A DNA stretch of 40,104 nucleotides from Desulfatitalea sp. BRH_c12 (GTDB lineage Bacteria > Desulfobacterota > Desulfobacteria > Desulfobacterales > Desulfosarcinaceae), in NCBI GenBank assembly GCA_000961655.1, contig LADR01000050.1, positions 1 through 40,104 of the forward strand. The letters run 5' to 3'. Under the pieces are notes generated by a model. That model was given only the letters and a program-made list of their open reading frames with translations. It made no database searches and was not told the origin of the DNA. This document shows, piece after piece, positions 31,258-39,982 of this stretch; position 1 is the stretch's first letter; the number at the start of each line of letters is the position of its first letter. Made by a program: the position numbers and the translations under genes.

Positions 31258-33237
31258 TTAGGCTGCCGAGGCTTCAGCCTGTTCGAGTTGAGCCGGGGTG
31301 ACGATCGCACCATACTTCTTTTTAAGCGCTATCAATCCCTGGCGCTGTGCCTTAAGGATGTCGAACAGCTTGGCGGGCAGGTCCTTTTCTTTCCCATAGG
31401 ATTCCAGTTGCAAGTCGATGCGATTGACGATGTTGTCGATGTAAAGCGAGAATTGCTTATCGTACAAATCGCGGGGGTACACCTTGTCGATTCGCTTCTG
31501 GAACAGGGCCTTCAGATCGTCATACTTGGGAATATACCCGATGGGCGTTTCGATGGCCGGCACAGCTTTGTGCGCGCGCCGTTCCAACCAGGCGAGCCAC
31601 ACTTTCACATCGCGCTTTTCACCGAGCAGCTTCTTGCTATTGCCGCCGCGGGCTTCATGGGTCAGGAAGTAATTAAGCCCGGCCATGACCGGTCGCTTGT
31701 CGTCGTCGATCTTATTGCTGCCGAAGAATTTGAACTGGGCGTCCATATAATCGCCCAAAGCGCCGGGAATGAACGGCGCATTGGCCCACGGCGCGCGTTT
31801 GACACCGCTGGCGCCGACTTCGGTGGCCGTAGCGGCCGACACGATGCAGGCGCCAATGACCACACCTTCATCCGAGTTGCGCGCCGCCCAAACCGGGGGC
31901 ATGGTGTTGCTGTCACGGCCGCTGTAGGTGATCACGCGGGTATCCACGCCGGCCGAGTCCTCGGCCAGCGGAGAATAATTGCTCAAGGCCGTAGACGCCA
32001 GGGTACAGCGCGCATTGGGATGGGAGATGGGGATCTCCTTGCCTTTGGCGTCTTTCATGCCTTTTTCCCAAGGCCCCTGAAAATTGCGGCCTTTGGTCGG
32101 CTGTTCTTCACCGTTGCCGGTCCAATGCGGCACGCCTTTTTCATCGATGAGCACGTTGGACCAGATGACTTCCGTGCCCGGTTCACGCAAGCAACCCATC
32201 AGGATCGGGTCGCCTTCGCGATTGACGTCTTCCACGATACCGAAAATGCCGCATTCCGGATTGATCGCACGGACCGAGCCGTCAGCGGCAATCCACATTT
32301 GGGCCAAATCGTCTCCGACAAATTCGTCGCCGGCCATGGCCGTGGTGGTTTTGCCGCATCCACTGGGCGCTGCACCGGCGATTCCGGTCAAGCGCCCTTG
32401 CGGGTCTTTCATCAAGGTGATGAACATGTGCTCCGCCAGTTCCTGGCCGGTTTTTTCATACACCGAACGATCCACGGAAAAGCGATGATTGCCTTTTTTC
32501 AGAAGCAGGGTGTTGCCGGCATAGGTGCATTTGTAAGCGTAGGTGGTGCGGTGCGCGCGGTCCATAAGCACGCGGGCATCCGGCAGGTCTTCGGGCCGGT
32601 TGAGTCCTTCACTGTGAATATTGGTGTAGAAGTGGCCCAGCTTTTCGGCCTCTTTTTCAAAATCGGCATACGTATTGCGGTACAAAATTTCGGCGCTGTG
32701 GCTCACGTATGCTGAACTGGTGATCTCGATCGCCGGATTGGATGCTGGCGCCCCCACAGGCCCACGCGAGTAGAACCCCACGATCATGGTTTTGCCGCGC
32801 ATGATACCGCCCATGCCTTTGCGGACAGTCTCCAGCGCTTCGTTTCGCCCCATACGCAGGGCCAATGAACTGACCACCTCGTCATCATTGGAGATATAGT
32901 ATGTGCGGTCGATAATACGGCCTTGCTCTTCTTTAAGGTCGAAATGAATGGTATGACCTTTCATGGGCAAGGCATCCTCCTCACCCTTGATCAAAGCCAT
33001 TTCGCGGATGACCTGCTTGTCCGCTTCTGATCCGGTGTTGATAAACACCCGATCCGGTTCGCACATCAAGATAGCATTGGCGATTTTAAGCAGAACGAAG
33101 GGGTGGTTCTGAAAACCCTCGATCCGCTGATACTGTTCGGCATCCAATCTTTCCTTCAGCACCTTGCGCGCACCTTCGGCTGTATCTATCTGGCCGATTT
33201 CCTGAACAATGTCGATCCCCTCCTTAAATTTGAGCAT
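31258..33237 (-). CDS. pckG: Phosphoenolpyruvate carboxykinase (GTP)
   Basis: 659 residues, slightly longer than the about 600-620 of common GTP-type enzymes. It interconverts oxaloacetate + GTP and PEP + CO2 + GDP, linking the TCA cycle to gluconeogenesis or anaplerosis. Landmarks are FYSRGPVGAPASNPAIEITSS near the substrate site, the P-loop GAAPSGCGKTTTAM (retaining the reactive Cys of the family), GDDLAQMWIAADGSVRAINP for metal binding, and VKRAPWANAPFIPG (Asn/Phe-rich guanine-binding region). AAAGGAGT lies upstream of ATG 33237, and a strong terminator follows. The rdgB gene is upstream on the same strand with a 97-bp gap. Confidence 0.95.
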   Translation of the reverse strand: MLKFKEGIDIVQEIGQIDTAEGARKVLKERLDAEQYQRIEGFQNHPFVLLKIANAILMCEPDRVFINTGSEADKQVIREMALIKGEEDALPMKGHTIHFDLKEEQGRIIDRTYYISNDDEVVSSLALRMGRNEALETVRKGMGGIMRGKTMIVGFYSRGPVGAPASNPAIEITSSAYVSHSAEILYRNTYADFEKEAEKLGHFYTNIHSEGLNRPEDLPDARVLMDRAHRTTYAYKCTYAGNTLLLKKGNHRFSVDRSVYEKTGQELAEHMFITLMKDPQGRLTGIAGAAPSGCGKTTTAMAGDEFVGDDLAQMWIAADGSVRAINPECGIFGIVEDVNREGDPILMGCLREPGTEVIWSNVLIDEKGVPHWTGNGEEQPTKGRNFQGPWEKGMKDAKGKEIPISHPNARCTLASTALSNYSPLAEDSAGVDTRVITYSGRDSNTMPPVWAARNSDEGVVIGACIVSAATATEVGASGVKRAPWANAPFIPGALGDYMDAQFKFFGSNKIDDDKRPVMAGLNYFLTHEARGGNSKKLLGEKRDVKVWLAWLERRAHKAVPAIETPIGYIPKYDDLKALFQKRIDKVYPRDLYDKQFSLYIDNIVNRIDLQLESYGKEKDLPAKLFDILKAQRQGLIALKKKYGAIVTPAQLEQAEASAA

Positions 33238-33334
33238 ACCAGACTCCTTTGATGGTTATTCTGAATACCAAATGAATAAAATGGGATAATCTTGCCCGAT
33301 CTACGACCGGACACGGTGTATCGGCGACTCAAAT

Positions 33335-33997
33335 TCAGCAATCCTTTTTGCTGCCCATGCATCCTGACGGTTCAAATTGCGGCATTTGCTGCCGCAACCA
33401 GACCAATACCTTGTCGAATTCGGAGCGCAGCTCTCGTAAGGCAATTCCGCGGTGGCTGACTTGGCTCTTTTCGGCCATGCGCAATTGCGCAAAGGTTTTG
33501 TTCAAAGGCGGATAGTAAAAAACAGGGTCGTAGCCAAAACCGTTATCCCCGGATGGCTCGCGCGCAATCACGCCTTCGCAGCGGCCTTCATACGTGAGGG
33601 CGGCCCCGGAAGGTACGGCCAGGGAGAGCACGCATTCAAATGCGGCCCGGCGGTTTTCATGGTCGCCCAGATCCAGGAGCAACTTGCGGCAGCGTTCCTG
33701 ATCGGTGGCTTGCGGACCTGCATAGCGCGCCGAAAGAACGCCTGGTGCGCCGCCGAGGGCCTCGACCATCAAACCGGAGTCGTCCGACAAGGCCGGCAGA
33801 CCCAGGTAACGCGCTGTCAGGCTGGCTTTTTTATAGGCATTTTCATCGAAGGTGGTACCATCTTCCACGATGGGGGGGATGGGACCAAAGTCATCCAGAT
33901 TGCGGATGATGACGGGAAAGCCTTTTAAAAGATCCTTGATCTCGTTGGTCTTGCCCGTGTTTCGCGTAGCCAAAACGATATTGATGAGGGATTGCAC
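33335..33997 (-). CDS. rdgB: XTP/dITP diphosphatase (Ham1/RdgB)
   Basis: 220 residues starting at GTG 33997 with GAGGT just upstream. House-cleaning pyrophosphatase that hydrolyses XTP and dITP to monophosphates, keeping deaminated purines out of DNA and RNA. Signatures are VLATRNTGKTNEI, DGTTFDENAYKKA, LPALSDDSGLMVEALGGAPG, SARYAG and GDNGFGYDPVFYYP, ending with SHRGIALREL. The Cys-rich last 15 residues (SGCMGSKKDC) are an unusual extra tail. It is divergent from coaE and upstream of pckG. Confidence 0.95.
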   Translation of the reverse strand: MQSLINIVLATRNTGKTNEIKDLLKGFPVIIRNLDDFGPIPPIVEDGTTFDENAYKKASLTARYLGLPALSDDSGLMVEALGGAPGVLSARYAGPQATDQERCRKLLLDLGDHENRRAAFECVLSLAVPSGAALTYEGRCEGVIAREPSGDNGFGYDPVFYYPPLNKTFAQLRMAEKSQVSHRGIALRELRSEFDKVLVWLRQQMPQFEPSGCMGSKKDC

Positions 33998-34308
33998 ATC
34001 TACCTCGAAGCCATTTTAGGAAAGAAAAAAACCTTACTTTTTAATCAATTCCGTGGAGAGATGTCAATTATGGATTTATGCGTCGACTTTTAGAACATGG
34101 CGGTTGCGCTGTAAAGACAAATATTAAACATTAAAATAAATCTGCCCGCAACAATTGCAAACGGTGGGTTCGTTGGATTTGTGGCTTCAGTTGGATGCGT
34201 TGATGCGCTGAATCGGGAAACACGAACGTGATCACGATCAGGCAAAACCGTGTCCTTTTCGAGGAATCACTTGATTCTTTGGTGCTGAGTCGAATAGTTA
34301 ACAACACC
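33998..34308. other. Divergent intergenic region rdgB/coaE
   Basis: 311 bp, clearly A+T-rich around 34010-34145 (runs such as AAATATTAAACATTAAAATAAA), as expected for back-to-back promoters. I could not settle on a -35/-10 pair. A GTG at 34228 could extend coaE upstream but is not favoured. Confidence 0.4.
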
Positions 34309-34938
34309 ATGACACTAATCGCCGGACTCACAGGGGGAATCGCATCGGGCAAATCGACCGTGGCCGGTTTTTTGCGCCGGGCTGGTGCAAAAATCATCGA
34401 TGCCGACCGGATCGCCCGCCAGGTGGTGTCCCCCGGACAGCCCGCGTACGCGGAAATCTGCGCACAATTCGGCAAAGGCATTCTGGCGCCCGACGGGGGG
34501 ATCGACAGGGCTGCCCTGGGCCGGATCGTTTTTGAAAACACAGCGCTGCGACGACGCCTGGAAGCGATCGTGCATCCCCGTGTGGGGACCGAAATCGATG
34601 CTCAAATGCAACAGATCACCCTGGCCGAACCCGATGCCGTGATAATCATGGATATTCCTCTGCTTTTTGAAACCGGCCGCACGCATGGGTTGGCTCAGAT
34701 TATCGTTGTCTATGTCCCCGCATCGGTCCAATTGGAACGTCTGATGATGCGCGATGGCCTCGATCGCCGGGATGCCCTGGCACGCATCGCATCCCAGATG
34801 CCAATCGACGAAAAGGTAAAAATGGCCGACATTGTGATCGACAACAGCGGCACCCTGGCCCAGACCCAAACCCAGACCCTTCAGGCCTACCGACAGCTAG
34901 CCGGCCAGGCTCGGGCCCAGCACCCTCCCCCCGTATGA
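34309..34938 (+). CDS. coaE: Dephospho-CoA kinase
   Basis: 209 residues from ATG 34309; the extension to GTG 34228 adds 27 residues before the family start MTLIAGLTGGIASGKST and is rejected. It catalyses the last step of CoA synthesis, phosphorylating the 3'-OH of dephospho-CoA with ATP. P-loop GGIASGKST with Lys15, DADRIARQVVSPG for substrate binding, the HPRV motif (VHPRVGTEI), DIPLLFETG and the lid region with LMMRDGLDRRDALARI are all present. The ribosome-binding site is weak. Together with panB/C/D 1 kb away on the other strand it belongs to the CoA pathway. Confidence 0.95.
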   Translation: MTLIAGLTGGIASGKSTVAGFLRRAGAKIIDADRIARQVVSPGQPAYAEICAQFGKGILAPDGGIDRAALGRIVFENTALRRRLEAIVHPRVGTEIDAQMQQITLAEPDAVIIMDIPLLFETGRTHGLAQIIVVYVPASVQLERLMMRDGLDRRDALARIASQMPIDEKVKMADIVIDNSGTLAQTQTQTLQAYRQLAGQARAQHPPPV

Positions 34939-35139
34939 ATTCCCCTCATCCAGAGTTGAAGCGCACCCTTAAATGGTTTCACAGATAGCCGCAAAAGGTG
35001 CCCACTGCCCTGATTTGCATGTCTTGCAATTCATTTGACACTGGCAACGAATTCGATTATTAGCTTCGAATTCACAAATAAGTTGGCTTCGTGCCATAGT
35101 GATTCAGTTCCGTTGAGATCTCAATCGGGATAAACAGCT

Positions 35140-35811
35140 TTGCCTATCGTAGCAGAAACAAGACCCTCGCCCCGCGGGTTCAAAACCGATAGTACCGGTG
35201 TGACCGGTATTCTTTTTATGATGACTGCGGCGCTCGGACAAAGAGATACCTACACCCACGCCCACGCGCAACGTGTAGCCGCCTACAGCCGTAGGATCGG
35301 CATCCAGGCAAAGCTGGCAGCGAGGGATCTGCACAACATCACCTTGGGTGGCATGCTGCACGATGTGGGCAAACTCGGCCTCAGCGATCACATTTTCACC
35401 AGCCAACAAGCCGCTATGTCCGAAGCATTGCTCGACGAAGTGCACACCCACCCGGTCATCGGCGCGGAAATGCTGCGGCACATTCAATGCAGCAAAACCA
35501 TTTCCGAAGCAGTACTGTATCATCACGAACGCATCGATGGCAGTGGTTATCCTTTTGGCTTGCGGGGTGAAGAGATTCCCTTGAGCGCCAGAATCGTCAG
35601 TGTCGCCGACTGCTTCGATGCCATCACGACCGACCGTCCCTATCAAAGGCGCAAAACCGTGCCGCACGCAATCGCCATTCTCAATGAAATGGCCGGTGTC
35701 TGCCTCGACGCGGATATGGTCGCTATCTTGATCGAAGAAATCCAAAGCAATGGCATGGAGCCGGTCATGCCGCCCGTGACCATGATCGCCCCGCTTGCCA
35801 AAACCGCATAA
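35140..35811 (+). CDS. HD-GYP domain protein
   Basis: 223 residues if TTG 35140 is the start; ATG 35218 would leave 197 and begin just before the domain, so the start is uncertain. HD-GYP phosphodiesterase domain: RDTYTHAHAQRVAAYSRRI, His74-Asp75 in HDVGK, HHERIDGSGYPFGL (128-141) containing the GYP motif, and ARIVSVADCFDAITTDRPY. Such proteins hydrolyse cyclic di-GMP. The metal and nucleotide motifs appear intact, so activity is plausible. There is no receiver or membrane domain attached. It is convergent with panD (69 bp apart). Confidence 0.88.
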   Translation: MPIVAETRPSPRGFKTDSTGVTGILFMMTAALGQRDTYTHAHAQRVAAYSRRIGIQAKLAARDLHNITLGGMLHDVGKLGLSDHIFTSQQAAMSEALLDEVHTHPVIGAEMLRHIQCSKTISEAVLYHHERIDGSGYPFGLRGEEIPLSARIVSVADCFDAITTDRPYQRRKTVPHAIAILNEMAGVCLDADMVAILIEEIQSNGMEPVMPPVTMIAPLAKTA

Positions 35812-35880
35812 ACCGCATAGGCCCGGTTCCACATTCCTGTAGATCCGAGCCCTCAGGAGAGAGCCGGTATTACGCCAGTA

Positions 35881-36267
35881 TTATAGCAGCGTCAGGCTAT
35901 GCTTGGGTGCTTTATCGGAAGGAATGATGGTGTTGCGATCATCGACAAAAATAACGGCGGGTTTGTAGGCTTTGGCTTCCTCGGCGTCCAGCCAGCAATA
36001 GGCGATGATGATCACTTTGTCGCCGGTATGAGCCAGCCGGGCGGCTGCGCCATTGATGCAAATCACCCCGCTGTCGGCCGGGCCTTCCAGGGTATAGGTT
36101 TCGAAACGGCATCCATTGTTGATATTGACCACCTGGACCTTTTCTCCCGGAAGAATGCCAGCGGCCTTGAGCAAGGTCTGATCGATGGTGATGCTGCCGA
36201 CATAGTTCAAATCGGCTTCAGTGACCGTTGCCCGATGGACTTTACCTTTAAACATATTGACAAACAT
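35881..36267 (-). CDS. panD: Aspartate 1-decarboxylase precursor
   Basis: 128 residues, full length. It makes beta-alanine from aspartate for pantothenate. The self-cleavage site Gly24-Ser25 is in [10 protein letters not shown], where Ser25 becomes the pyruvoyl group; the early [10 protein letters not shown] and the later [19 protein letters not shown] are conserved. The numbering of the cleavage site matches other PanD proteins and supports the start at 36267. It follows panC by 3 bp and is the last gene of the pan cluster. Confidence 0.97.
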   Translation of the reverse strand: MFVNMFKGKVHRATVTEADLNYVGSITIDQTLLKAAGILPGEKVQVVNINNGCRFETYTLEGPADSGVICINGAAARLAHTGDKVIIIAYCWLDAEEAKAYKPAVIFVDDRNTIIPSDKAPKHSLTLL

Positions 36268-36270
36268 GAA

Positions 36271-37119
36271 TCATACCTCAACTCGAATATTGTCGATCAG
36301 CCTCGTGCGTCCCATTTTAACCGCCACGGCGATCAGCACCTCTCCGATCAGCGTGTCAAGATCCGCGAGAGTTCGCGCGTCCACTATGGATACATAATCG
36401 ACAGCAGCACTGTCAATGGCTGTGATCCTTTTTTTTATGTGATCGGTCATCAAAGTGGCATCGCGTTGGCCGGCCAGGATCATTTCACGCGCTTCGAACA
36501 ACGCCCGTGAAATACCGGAGGCTTGGGCGCGCTGCTTTTCGGACAGATAGGTGTTGCGCGAACTCAGGGCCAGCCCGTCCGGCTCGCGCACGATAGGACA
36601 GGCCACAATCTGCACATCGAAATCCAGGTCGCTGACCATCTGTCGGATGACCGCCACCTGCTGGGCATCTTTCTGGCCGAAATAGGCCCGATCCGGGGTC
36701 GTCAAATGAAAAAGCTTGCTGACCACCGTCGTCACCCCGCGAAAATGACCGGGCCGTGAGCGGCCGCACAGGGCCTGCGTCATGGGCCCTTCGACGGTGA
36801 CATAGGTGGCGTATCCGGCCGGATAGATGTCATCGGCCGACGGGAAGAAAGCGATGTCAGTGCCTTCCGCGCGCATCAACGCCATATCTTTATCAGGATC
36901 CCGCGGATAGGCATCCAGATCTTCATTGGGACCGAACTGGGTGGGGTTGACAAAAACGCTGACCACGACCACGTCGTTTTCCTGCCTGGCCCGGTGGATA
37001 AGCGATGCATGGCCCGCATGCAGGTAACCCATGGTGGGCACAAACCCCACCGATTGACCTATCTTTCGCGCCTGTTTCAGCAACACCCGCAACTGCGCTT
37101 TGGTATGAACGATCTGCAT
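36271..37119 (-). CDS. panC: Pantothenate synthetase (pantoate-beta-alanine ligase)
   Basis: 282 residues from ATG 37119 (the frame continues to 37164 but the family starts at MQIVHTKAQLR). It joins pantoate and beta-alanine with ATP. Visible motifs: VPTMGYLHAGHASLI with the HxGH adenylylation site, VFVNPTQFGPNEDLDAYPRD, LCGRSRPGHFRGVTTVV, YFGQKDAQQ and LALSSRNTYL. The ribosome-binding site is weak. A 244-bp gap separates it from panB, larger than elsewhere in the cluster, and may hold a second promoter. Confidence 0.97.
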   Translation of the reverse strand: MQIVHTKAQLRVLLKQARKIGQSVGFVPTMGYLHAGHASLIHRARQENDVVVVSVFVNPTQFGPNEDLDAYPRDPDKDMALMRAEGTDIAFFPSADDIYPAGYATYVTVEGPMTQALCGRSRPGHFRGVTTVVSKLFHLTTPDRAYFGQKDAQQVAVIRQMVSDLDFDVQIVACPIVREPDGLALSSRNTYLSEKQRAQASGISRALFEAREMILAGQRDATLMTDHIKKRITAIDSAAVDYVSIVDARTLADLDTLIGEVLIAVAVKMGRTRLIDNIRVEV

Positions 37120-37363
37120 ATTTGCGTTTCTGGTATGCGCTTGGCTCCAGTGATTATGGGCCAAGTGTTAAGTGTAAAGGGAGGCATTCTGTCGATTTGA
37201 CATGCTCACCTCCCCATGTTGCACGCTTTTACGTGCATGCTTTTGTTAAAGGGCCTAAAAATTGCAACGTAACTTCTTATGGCACCCATGCCTGGGTCTT
37301 ACTGGAGCGAAGTGCATAAACGGATCGTTTGCCGTTGGGCCGTTTTCGTCTGAATTCGCGGTC

Positions 37364-38197
37364 TTACAGCTTGGACAGCAGGTCGGCGTCCATCTGAAAA
37401 GAGTGCTCCGGCCCGGGGAACTGTCCGGTACGCACTTCGTCGATATAGCTTTTGGCCGCTGCAACCATGTTGTCGCCCAATGTGGCGTAAGTCTTGACGA
37501 ATTTGGGCTTCAATTTACGAAACATGCCCGCCAGATCCTGAATTACCAGAACCTGCCCATCGCAGTGCGGCCCGGCGCCGATGCCGATAGTGGGCACCTC
37601 CAGCTTTTGACTGATCACCTGTGCCAGGGGATCGGGAACGCACTCCAGGACAATCCCGAAAACGCCGGCATCCTGAATCAGCAACGCGTCGTCGATCAGC
37701 CGTCGCGCGGCCTCGAGATCCTTGCCCTGTACCTTGAATCCACCGAACATATTCAGCGACTGGGGCGTCAGTCCCAGGTGCCCGAGCACGGGAATCTGCG
37801 CCTTGATGATGGCCCTGATTTTTTCGATGACGTCCGCACCGCCTTCCAGTTTGACAGCTTCGGCCATGCCTTCCTGGATGAACCGCCCCGCATTGCGCAC
37901 CGACTCCTCCACGCTGACATGATACGACAAAAAAGGCATGTCGCTGATCAGCAAAGCCCGGCGCGTGCCGCGCGCCACGGCCCTGGTATGGTGGAGCATA
38001 TCCTCCATGGTCACGCGCAGCGTGTTATCATATCCCAGCATGGTCATGCCCAACGAATCGCCAACCAGGATGCTGTCTACACCTGCCTCGTCGAGCAACG
38101 TGGCCGTGGTGTAGTCGTATGCCGTCAGCATACTGATAGGTTGCCGTTTGGCTTTGGCACTTTTAAATGATTGTATCGTGAATTTATCTACTGTCAT
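37364..38197 (-). CDS. panB: 3-methyl-2-oxobutanoate hydroxymethyltransferase
   Basis: 277 residues from ATG 38197 with AAGGAGA upstream; the longer frame to 38278 overlaps the preceding gene. It forms ketopantoate from 2-oxoisovalerate and methylene-tetrahydrofolate. Motifs: MLTAYDYTTATLLDEAG, LVGDSLGMTMLGYDNTL (metal-binding Asp), ALLISDMPFLSY, VKLEGG, HLGLTPQS and TIGIGAGPHCDGQVLV. It starts 31 bp after the DUF2520 gene. The product is the substrate of the ketopantoate reductase step, for which no panE or ilvC gene is seen in the window. Confidence 0.97.
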   Translation of the reverse strand: MTVDKFTIQSFKSAKAKRQPISMLTAYDYTTATLLDEAGVDSILVGDSLGMTMLGYDNTLRVTMEDMLHHTRAVARGTRRALLISDMPFLSYHVSVEESVRNAGRFIQEGMAEAVKLEGGADVIEKIRAIIKAQIPVLGHLGLTPQSLNMFGGFKVQGKDLEAARRLIDDALLIQDAGVFGIVLECVPDPLAQVISQKLEVPTIGIGAGPHCDGQVLVIQDLAGMFRKLKPKFVKTYATLGDNMVAAAKSYIDEVRTGQFPGPEHSFQMDADLLSKL

Positions 38198-38228
38198 GGC
38201 GCGCTCTCCTTTTATTGGGTGCAGCCGC

Positions 38229-39098
38229 TCAGTGTGGGTCCAACGCCTTGCGGACGGCATCGGCCTTAACGCGATCACTTAACACGTCTTGAACCGCCAA
38301 ATCCAGTGTTTTCAACCCCATAAAGGTATAGAAATCTTTTAAGCCACTTAATTGGTTCGCATCCAGGGCCGCCAGGTGTTGACCGACAGTAGAGACATCG
38401 CCGCGGGCAATCGGGCCGGTCAGCGCTTTGGCCGGCCCCATGCGGGCGATGTTGGCGATGGTGCCCTGAATCAGCGGCAGCATGGCTTGAAAACCCTCCT
38501 GGGGACGGATGCCGCTTTTTTCCAATGCTGCCATGCCATAGGCCGCCAGCGTCACCAGGTAGTTTGAAAAAATACAGGCCGAAAGATGATAGAGCTTTTT
38601 ATCCTCAGGGCGGATTCGGAAAAAACGGTTGCCGGCTTTATCCAGCACTTTTTCAACCGCTTTCAGCCTTGGATCCGACCCTTCAAGACTAAAGTAGGTT
38701 TGCGGCAATTCGGCCAGTGCTTTGTCTTCCTGGGCAAAGGCCTGCAATGGATGAAGACTGAATACAGCCGCACCGCTATCGGCGGCGGCGGCAAGAATGG
38801 TCGATGCATGGGCCCCGCTCATATGACCGACCCAATGGTTCGCGTTGATCGCCTGTTGACGGCAAAGCGCCTCACAAACCGCCTGAATCTGATCGTCGCG
38901 CGTGGTGATCAAAACAATATCGCTGCCGGCCGCCACCTCATCAGCACTCCGGCAGACCCGGCTGTGCGTTCCCCGACATGCATGGGCGACCTTTTCCGCA
39001 TGACGATCGTAGTATCCGCTGATACTCACGCCCTGCATGCGCAAGTACCTGCCGAAGGCCGTGGCCACTTTTCCCGCACCGATGAACCCAACGCGCAT
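38229..39098 (-). CDS. Rossmann-like/DUF2520 protein, candidate ketopantoate reductase
   Basis: 289 residues; ATG 39098 with GGAGGTG upstream. The N-terminal dinucleotide-binding fold begins MRVGFIGAGKVATAFGRYL (GxGxxA fingerprint) and continues with SDIVLITTRDDQI. A substrate-side stretch HWVGHMSGAHAST and SLHPLQAF follows, and the C-terminal all-helical DUF2520 domain (about 140-280) includes KKLYHLSACIFSNYLVTLAA. This layout is that of 6-phosphogluconate-dehydrogenase-like and ketopantoate-reductase-like NAD(P)H enzymes. It is the first gene of the panB-panC-panD cluster, which lacks panE. A role as the ketopantoate reductase is inference from position and fold; I recall a non-PanE reductase named PanG in Francisella, but whether it is the same family must be checked. 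Confidence 0.85.
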   Translation of the reverse strand: MRVGFIGAGKVATAFGRYLRMQGVSISGYYDRHAEKVAHACRGTHSRVCRSADEVAAGSDIVLITTRDDQIQAVCEALCRQQAINANHWVGHMSGAHASTILAAAADSGAAVFSLHPLQAFAQEDKALAELPQTYFSLEGSDPRLKAVEKVLDKAGNRFFRIRPEDKKLYHLSACIFSNYLVTLAAYGMAALEKSGIRPQEGFQAMLPLIQGTIANIARMGPAKALTGPIARGDVSTVGQHLAALDANQLSGLKDFYTFMGLKTLDLAVQDVLSDRVKADAVRKALDPH

Positions 39099-39274
39099 AA
39101 CACCTCCGCTTTCCGCGGCTTATCAACGATTTTAATGGTGGTTTCCCAAGGCGACAAAATGGATCGGTTCTCAACGTCCGGGGTCTCACCGGCGTTTAAA
39201 CCGACCACTAAATTGACCATCTTTGCCAGCAAGTCAATTGTTCGTTAATCCTGGCAAGAGGGGTTCAGCCGTAG
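39099..39274. other. Region upstream of the pan cluster
   Basis: 176 bp between the DUF2520 start and the first repeat at 39275. It should hold the pan promoter on the minus strand. The stretch 39205-39250 is moderately A+T-rich, but I found no convincing -35/-10 pair. From here to the window end no real gene was found. Confidence 0.35.
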
Positions 39275-39390
39275 CTGCTTCTCACCTGGCGGACCTTACG
39301 CGAACCCTTTTCACCGTGTTATCGCAGGGGTCCACCTGTAGGGGCGACCGGCGGTCGCCCGGTGCGGGAGCAAAGACACCATTGCCGGCA
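39275..39390 (+). repeat. 116-bp direct repeat, left copy
   Basis: The sequence from CTGCTTCTCACC (39275) to ATTGCCGGCA (39390) reappears at 39987-40104 with only a 2-bp difference in a G/C run. The second copy reaches the window edge, so the true repeat may be longer. It includes the left end of the family-2 element. Confidence 0.95.
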
Positions 39391-39479
39391 ATCATGCGTG
39401 CGGGAGAATATTTCCCCGCCAGCCTGGGCGATGACCCGCATACAAGGGTTCGCGCGGGCGACCGCCGGTCGCCCCTACA
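39337..39479 (+). mobile_element. MITE/REP-like element, family 2
   Basis: 143-bp element with perfect 25-nt terminal inverted repeats (39337-39361 and 39455-39479), outer end TGTAGGGGCGACC. Each terminus contains a palindrome GGGCGACC/GGTCGCCC with a 3-nt loop (39342-39360 and 39456-39474). No coding capacity. A second left end occurs at 40051-40074 in the right copy of the 116-bp repeat. Confidence 0.85.
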
Positions 39480-39596
39480 ACGCGCATCGTGACCATAAGC
39501 ATTGCGACCATAAGCCGCGTGACCATCAAGATGTCCATTCGCCCCAGGTATCAACGGACTTGTCCATTTCATTTCTGAAATGCGACCCAGCCAATA

Positions 39597-39743
39597 GTAG
39601 GGTGGGCATTGCCCACCACCGCGCTTATAAACTCCCGCCCAAGCGATTGGATAGACACCGGAGCCAACATAGCGATGAGACATTGAATACGGCCAATCAA
39701 AGGCGACCGATGTAACACAAATGGTGGGCGATGCCCACCCTAC
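39597..39743 (-). mobile_element. MITE/REP-like element, family 1, copy B
   Basis: 147 bp bounded by inverted palindromic ends (GTAGGGTGGGCATTGCCCAC... at 39597 and the mirrored end at 39723-39743). It is inverted relative to copy A at 28706-28877 and shorter, with similar interior sequence. Confidence 0.85.
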
Positions 39744-39836
39744 CAGCCTATAAGCAACGTGACCATCAAGGTGGCCATTCGCCCTATGTACCAACGGACT
39801 TCTCCATTTCATTTCTGAAATGCGACCCAGCCAATA

Positions 39837-39982
39837 GTAGGGTGGGCATTGCCCACCACCGCGCTTATAAACTCCCGCCCAGCGATTGGATAGACACCGG
39901 AGCCAACATAGCGATGAGACATTGAATACGGCCAATCAAAGGCGACCGATATAAGACAAATGGTGGGCGATGCCCACCCTAC
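39837..39982 (-). mobile_element. MITE/REP-like element, family 1, copy C
   Basis: 146 bp, nearly identical to copy B and lying one 240-bp period downstream, with a 1-bp deletion in the interior. It was evidently copied together with its flanks in the tandem duplication rather than by independent insertion. Confidence 0.85.

Noticed and set aside
31288-32715. 475-codon plus-strand ORF
   Set aside because: Antisense to pckG; no ribosome-binding site and no recognisable domain.
39282-39935. 217-codon minus-strand ORF at the window end
   Set aside because: It runs through the repeat array and stays open only because the 240-bp period is a multiple of three; copy A and copy C have indels that break the frame, so there is no coding selection.
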